Part shown: piece by piece, positions 61,353-64,000 of the stretch
How the letters are laid out: every line of letters begins with the position of its first letter
Numbering within the stretch: position 1 is the first letter of the stretch
Program-made: the position numbers and the translations under genes
Notes under the pieces: model-generated
What the model saw: only the letters and a program-made list of their open reading frames with translations
Databases searched by the model: none
Told to the model about the DNA's origin: nothing
Assembly (NCBI GenBank): GCA_965220235.1
Contig: OZ244815.1
Coordinates: 186,001 to 250,000 of the forward strand
Length of the DNA stretch: 64,000 nt
Direction: 5' to 3'
Source of the DNA: Bin55 sp965220235
GTDB lineage: Bacteria; Pseudomonadota; Gammaproteobacteria; Pseudomonadales; Azotimanducaceae

Positions 61353-61727
61353 TTGGCAAGAAGACGTGTTACACCGCTAACTGATATCCGCAAGTGCTGT
61401 GGGAACAGATCGTCATGGGTACCACCTGATTGGTCTGACTTAGCTCATTTTCGCTTTAACGCGTTGGCAAATGCGGTAGATGAGGTTAGCTTGCACGTGG
61501 GTCTTTCGCTGCAGAAAACTTATCAAGCGAGGGTGGTAGCTGCTTCTGAATTACATTCAGTTCACGGTTTAGATGATGTGTCCTCGTCGTTAAAGGATCT
61601 CAACGAAGTACGTAAGAGAGAAGCGTATGGAGACGTTCGAGCGCCCGAGTTGAATCTTGAAGATACTGCTGGTAGGATTGAGGCATATGTGAGGTCCGTT
61701 CGAGACTTTATCGAGAGGCGTCGATGA
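61353..61727 (+). CDS. HEPN-domain-like protein (HEPN/MNT pair, first gene)
   Basis: This 124-residue helical protein reads FRFNALANAVDEVSLHVGLS and then DLNEVRKREAYGDVRAPELN, the helix pattern of small HEPN partners of nucleotidyltransferases. The R-x(4-6)-H catalytic motif is not seen (RKREAYGD at that place). The TTG start is uncertain; a later in-frame start is possible. Its stop overlaps the next ATG. Confidence 0.5.
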   Translation: MARRRVTPLTDIRKCCGNRSSWVPPDWSDLAHFRFNALANAVDEVSLHVGLSLQKTYQARVVAASELHSVHGLDDVSSSLKDLNEVRKREAYGDVRAPELNLEDTAGRIEAYVRSVRDFIERRR

Positions 61728-62146
61728 TGCAGCAAAGCACTACAGATCAATGCATCCGTCGTTGGCCCACACAGGTAGCAAAAGAGTGGATTACCGGATT
61801 TCTCAAGCGTGTGCGTCGAAACCAAAATGTTCTTGCGGTGGTTGGGATTGGATCGGCAGTGAGAGAAGGGGTTCGATCTGATGACCTCGACATTCTCGTG
61901 CACTGCCGATCTGCACGAGCCTTTTCAGAAAGAGCACCACTAGAGATCGATCTACGTGTGTTCGCCATGCATAGGGTCGATCAAGAGATTGAAGAAGGAA
62001 ATGAACTTCTTGGTTGGGCGGTTGTATTCGGACGAACATTGTTCGATCGGAGAGGTACGTGGCTTAGTGTTGTCGAGAGGTGGAGAGGTCGAGTTCCGCT
62101 ACCGAACCCAGACATAGCTAGAAGCCGATCTGTTGTTACGCGTTGA
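61724..62146 (+). CDS. MNT-type minimal nucleotidyltransferase
   Basis: This 140-residue protein has VVGIGSAVREGVRSDDLDILV, the GS-x-x-x-x-x-x-x-SD-x-D motif of minimal nucleotidyltransferases, and a third acidic position in EIDLRVFA. In HEPN/MNT pairs the MNT neutralises the HEPN RNase by AMPylation. It starts inside the HEPN-like stop (ATGA) and is followed after three bases by a third small gene. Confidence 0.75.
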   Translation: MMQQSTTDQCIRRWPTQVAKEWITGFLKRVRRNQNVLAVVGIGSAVREGVRSDDLDILVHCRSARAFSERAPLEIDLRVFAMHRVDQEIEEGNELLGWAVVFGRTLFDRRGTWLSVVERWRGRVPLPNPDIARSRSVVTR

Positions 62147-62149
62147 CGT

Positions 62150-62374
62150 ATGCGAGAGATGCGTGAAATGGGCGACGAAGACACCGCACTCGAATTAGAG
62201 CTTGCTTCCCTCTCACACGATGCGCGTGCTGTATTGGTGGAGGCGGGGATCTTTCCCGCGTCGCGGCCTGAATTGCCGAATCAACTAACAAAAATTGGAG
62301 CTAATATGCTAGCAGCACAAGTTAGTCGCGCGTTGGACGCAAGAGAACGGCTAAAGAACGAGATGGTTGGGTGA
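62150..62374 (+). CDS. Small third gene of the HEPN/MNT operon
   Basis: The 74 codons begin three bases after the MNT stop. It is helical (ELELASLSHDARAVLVEAG, then AAQVSRALDARERLKNEM) and I do not recognise it. Tight spacing argues for a real, co-transcribed gene. The interval to the IS element holds no further gene. Confidence 0.5.
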   Translation: MREMREMGDEDTALELELASLSHDARAVLVEAGIFPASRPELPNQLTKIGANMLAAQVSRALDARERLKNEMVG

Positions 62375-62562
62375 AGAAACTCACTGCTTTAGAGATTTTG
62401 AAGCGAGTTAGAGTGAACGCGGTAGAGATTTTGGTTTTACCTTAGAGAGTTCCAGAGCTCAGATCGAAATCTGGTTAACCTTCGTACGTGATCATGCGAT
62501 AGCGACGAGCACATTGAAATCGCATTTCATCGGTTGGGACTGCGCACGTTTTAGGGGACACA

Positions 62563-63447
62563 TTAAGTAAGAGGGTCGAAGCCATTTTCATATCTTCGCT
62601 CCTCGTCATCGAGCCTGGCAAGTTGCTCCAGCTCGTTGCGGTTCAATGAAACCCGCCTTAACGGGTTATATATCTTTAGGAAGTAGCTATCGATCTTTTC
62701 GATCGCTTCCTGGCGTGTTCTAAAACGACTGCGATAGACCAGTTCACGCTTCAACTGCGAGAACACACTTTCAGCGGACGCGTTGTCCGCACACGTTCGC
62801 ACCCGGCCCATGCTCATGGTCAAGCCATGATGTTCGAGACAGTCCCGATACGCCTCGCTGGTGTACTGGCTGCCGTGGTCGGAATGCAGGATCGGCCGTT
62901 CACCGTCGAGGCGTGACGCCACCGCCCGGTCGACCGTGGCCGTGACCAGCTCGGCGGTCTGACGTGATCCCGTTTGCCAGGCCACCACCACGCCATCGTA
63001 CAGATCTTTAATGATGCAGAGGTACACCTTGCCTTCCGCGGTCCGGACCTCGGTCAGGTCGGATACCCAGATCGTGTTCGGATCCGCTGCTGCGAAGTCG
63101 CGTTGCACGAGATCAGGGACGTCATCTGCGGTCACCCGGGCTCGCCGATGTCGGCGTTTCTTCAAGGGTACGCCCCACAGCGAAGCCTCTTTCATGAGCC
63201 GTCGTACCCGACGCTCACCGAGCCATTCATCATGCTGCGTTCGCAGGATCTCACGCATCCGACGATACCCGAAGATCCCGCCCCATTCGGCATGGATCAC
63301 ACGCATCAGCGTGCGCAAGCGACGATCCTCGAGTTCCCGTGTGGACGCGCCCCCACGTTGGCACCAGGCGTAGTACTTGCTGCGCGTCACGCCCAGGCGC
63401 TCACACATGTACGACACCGGGTAGGTGTCGTCGAGGGCCGCGATCAC
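62563..63447 (-). CDS. IS3-family transposase OrfB (DDE integrase domain)
   Basis: The 294 codons carry the catalytic Asp in WVSDLTEV, Asp in ILHSDHGSQYTS and Glu in NASAESVFSQLKRE, the DDE triad with the usual spacing. An HTH-like N-terminal part (SYMCERLGVTRSKYYAW) precedes. It is translated as an OrfAB fusion by -1 frameshifting from orfA; the frame 5' of 63447 continues without stop. The element seems intact. Confidence 0.92.
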   Translation of the reverse strand: MIAALDDTYPVSYMCERLGVTRSKYYAWCQRGGASTRELEDRRLRTLMRVIHAEWGGIFGYRRMREILRTQHDEWLGERRVRRLMKEASLWGVPLKKRRHRRARVTADDVPDLVQRDFAAADPNTIWVSDLTEVRTAEGKVYLCIIKDLYDGVVVAWQTGSRQTAELVTATVDRAVASRLDGERPILHSDHGSQYTSEAYRDCLEHHGLTMSMGRVRTCADNASAESVFSQLKRELVYRSRFRTRQEAIEKIDSYFLKIYNPLRRVSLNRNELEQLARLDDEERRYENGFDPLT

Positions 63448-63749
63448 CTGATACCGGTCGGTTGGCGTGAGGCGAAGTAACTCGACGCCTTTTTTAAAAA
63501 GTCATTCTCGACCTTCAGCCGTCCCACTTCTTTCTCTAATTCCTCATAGGTCGGGCGCTCAGCCGACGTCGATGGTGTCGTCAACAGCTTGTGCCATCGC
63601 CATAGCGTGCCTTCGCTGACGCCGAGTTGGGCGCTCACTTCCGCCGCCGTGGCCGGCGTGTTCGTCAACAGCTGCACCGCTTCACGCTTGAATTCATCAC
63701 TGTAGCGATGACCTTGACGGCCTTTCTTTCGAGGTTCAGTCATTTGCAT
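63444..63749 (-). CDS. IS3-family transposase OrfA
   Basis: The 101 codons hold a helix-turn-helix (YSDEFKREAVQLL through GVSEGTLWRWHKL) and a leucine-zipper-like tail (LEKEVGRLKVENDFLKK) used for DNA binding and dimerisation. Overlaps orfB by four bases. The orf ends shortly after the slippery site. Confidence 0.9.
   Translation of the reverse strand: MQMTEPRKKGRQGHRYSDEFKREAVQLLTNTPATAAEVSAQLGVSEGTLWRWHKLLTTPSTSAERPTYEELEKEVGRLKVENDFLKKASSYFASRQPTGIR
63489..63495 (-). promoter_or_regulatory. Programmed -1 frameshift site
   Basis: On the minus strand A-AAA-AAG is in the orfA frame (codons TTA AAA AAG), the classical slippery heptamer of IS3 elements. Slipping joins orfA to the open orfB frame. 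Confidence 0.8.
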
Positions 63750-64000
63750 GCTCCTAAGTTAAATTCTGCAAATAAACTGTCCCCCTAAACGTGCGCATAC
63801 CCGTTTCTCATTTAATCAACAATACACCGTCGAGCTCTATCGCGAGTTTGCGACCCTCTTTTCAATAATACGAGTGAAAAGGGTGGACATTCGCCTAGCA
63901 ACGTTTCAAAATTCGATTGCACTGTAAATATCGTGAACATTCATAAAAGAAGAACCACAAGGGTAAGATGAGTAGGATGCACGAGACATTTCGCGATCGA

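Larger units (their letters stand above)
62541..63797 (-). mobile_element. IS3-family insertion sequence, 1257 bp, complete
   Basis: Terminal inverted repeats start TGCGCACGTTT at 62541 and end with its complement at 63797, continuing imperfectly over about 22 bp. Between them lie orfA and orfB on the minus strand with a frameshift site. The three bases outside each end (GAC and TAC) do not match, so no target duplication is evident. Confidence 0.88.

Overview
The window is most of an integrative and conjugative element (ICE) of the PFGI-1/ICEclc/SXT-like group, which uses a type G (TIGR037xx) mating-pair formation system. The host is a proteobacterium, probably a gammaproteobacterium. This rests on the ICE family, the R64-like type IVb pilus and a G+C content that looks near 50%. 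No rRNA, tRNA, integrase or relaxase is visible, so neither the species nor the ICE ends can be fixed from this window.

Layout: (1) 0-1.7 kb, the 3' part of a subtilisin-like protease with a P domain. (2) 2-6 kb, the ICE maintenance module: a ParB-like protein, DUF2857, an AcaB-like/PFL_4669 protein, a DUF3577 replication protein and a DUF6573-like protein. It carries unusual non-coding structure: three 15-bp palindromes at an exact 35-bp period, a hairpin that covers a ribosome binding site, a chain of five small hairpins, and a repeated leader hairpin. (3) 6-12.7 kb, accessory genes: two coiled-coil membrane proteins, HicA/DUF1902, DUF433/DUF5615, a TraB/GumN-like protein, a lone TnpB, and a decayed HigBA. 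Two copies of a 304-bp direct repeat bracket part of this. (4) 12.8-23.8 kb, conjugation genes from PilL-N through TraD to the TraC ATPase, tightly packed, often with TTGA/GTGA/ATGA stop-start overlaps. (5) 24-43 kb, a cargo island between the TraC gene and the TIGR03756 gene. It holds a type I restriction system with two embedded genes (IrrE-like peptidase and DUF4411/PIN), a DUF262-DUF1524 nuclease (GmrSD-like), a protein with a TIR/deoxyribosyltransferase-like domain, DUF4238, an AAA/DUF4143 ATPase, a HigA-HEPN fusion, a DprA-like protein, and orphan antitoxins. (6) 43-47.2 kb, the remaining conjugation genes (TIGR03756, TIGR03755, a small membrane protein, TraG-N). (7) 47.6-58.7 kb, a type IVb thin-pilus operon (PilL/TcpQ, N, O, P, Q, R, S, two small pilin-like proteins) that ends in an 800-residue cysteine-rich repeat protein in place of a normal PilV tip adhesin. 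(8) 58.7-62.4 kb, a Sel1-like protein, a PIN toxin with a partner, and a HEPN/nucleotidyltransferase-type operon with a third small gene. (9) 62.5-63.8 kb, an intact IS3-family element.

Together, the maintenance module would keep the element, the TIGR037xx genes and pilus would move it, and the cargo and toxin-antitoxin genes would protect it and its host. The least explained signals are the 35-bp palindrome array with a fourth copy 41 kb away inside a conjugation gene, the cysteine-rich pilus-tip candidate, and the uncharacterised defence candidates in the cargo slot.
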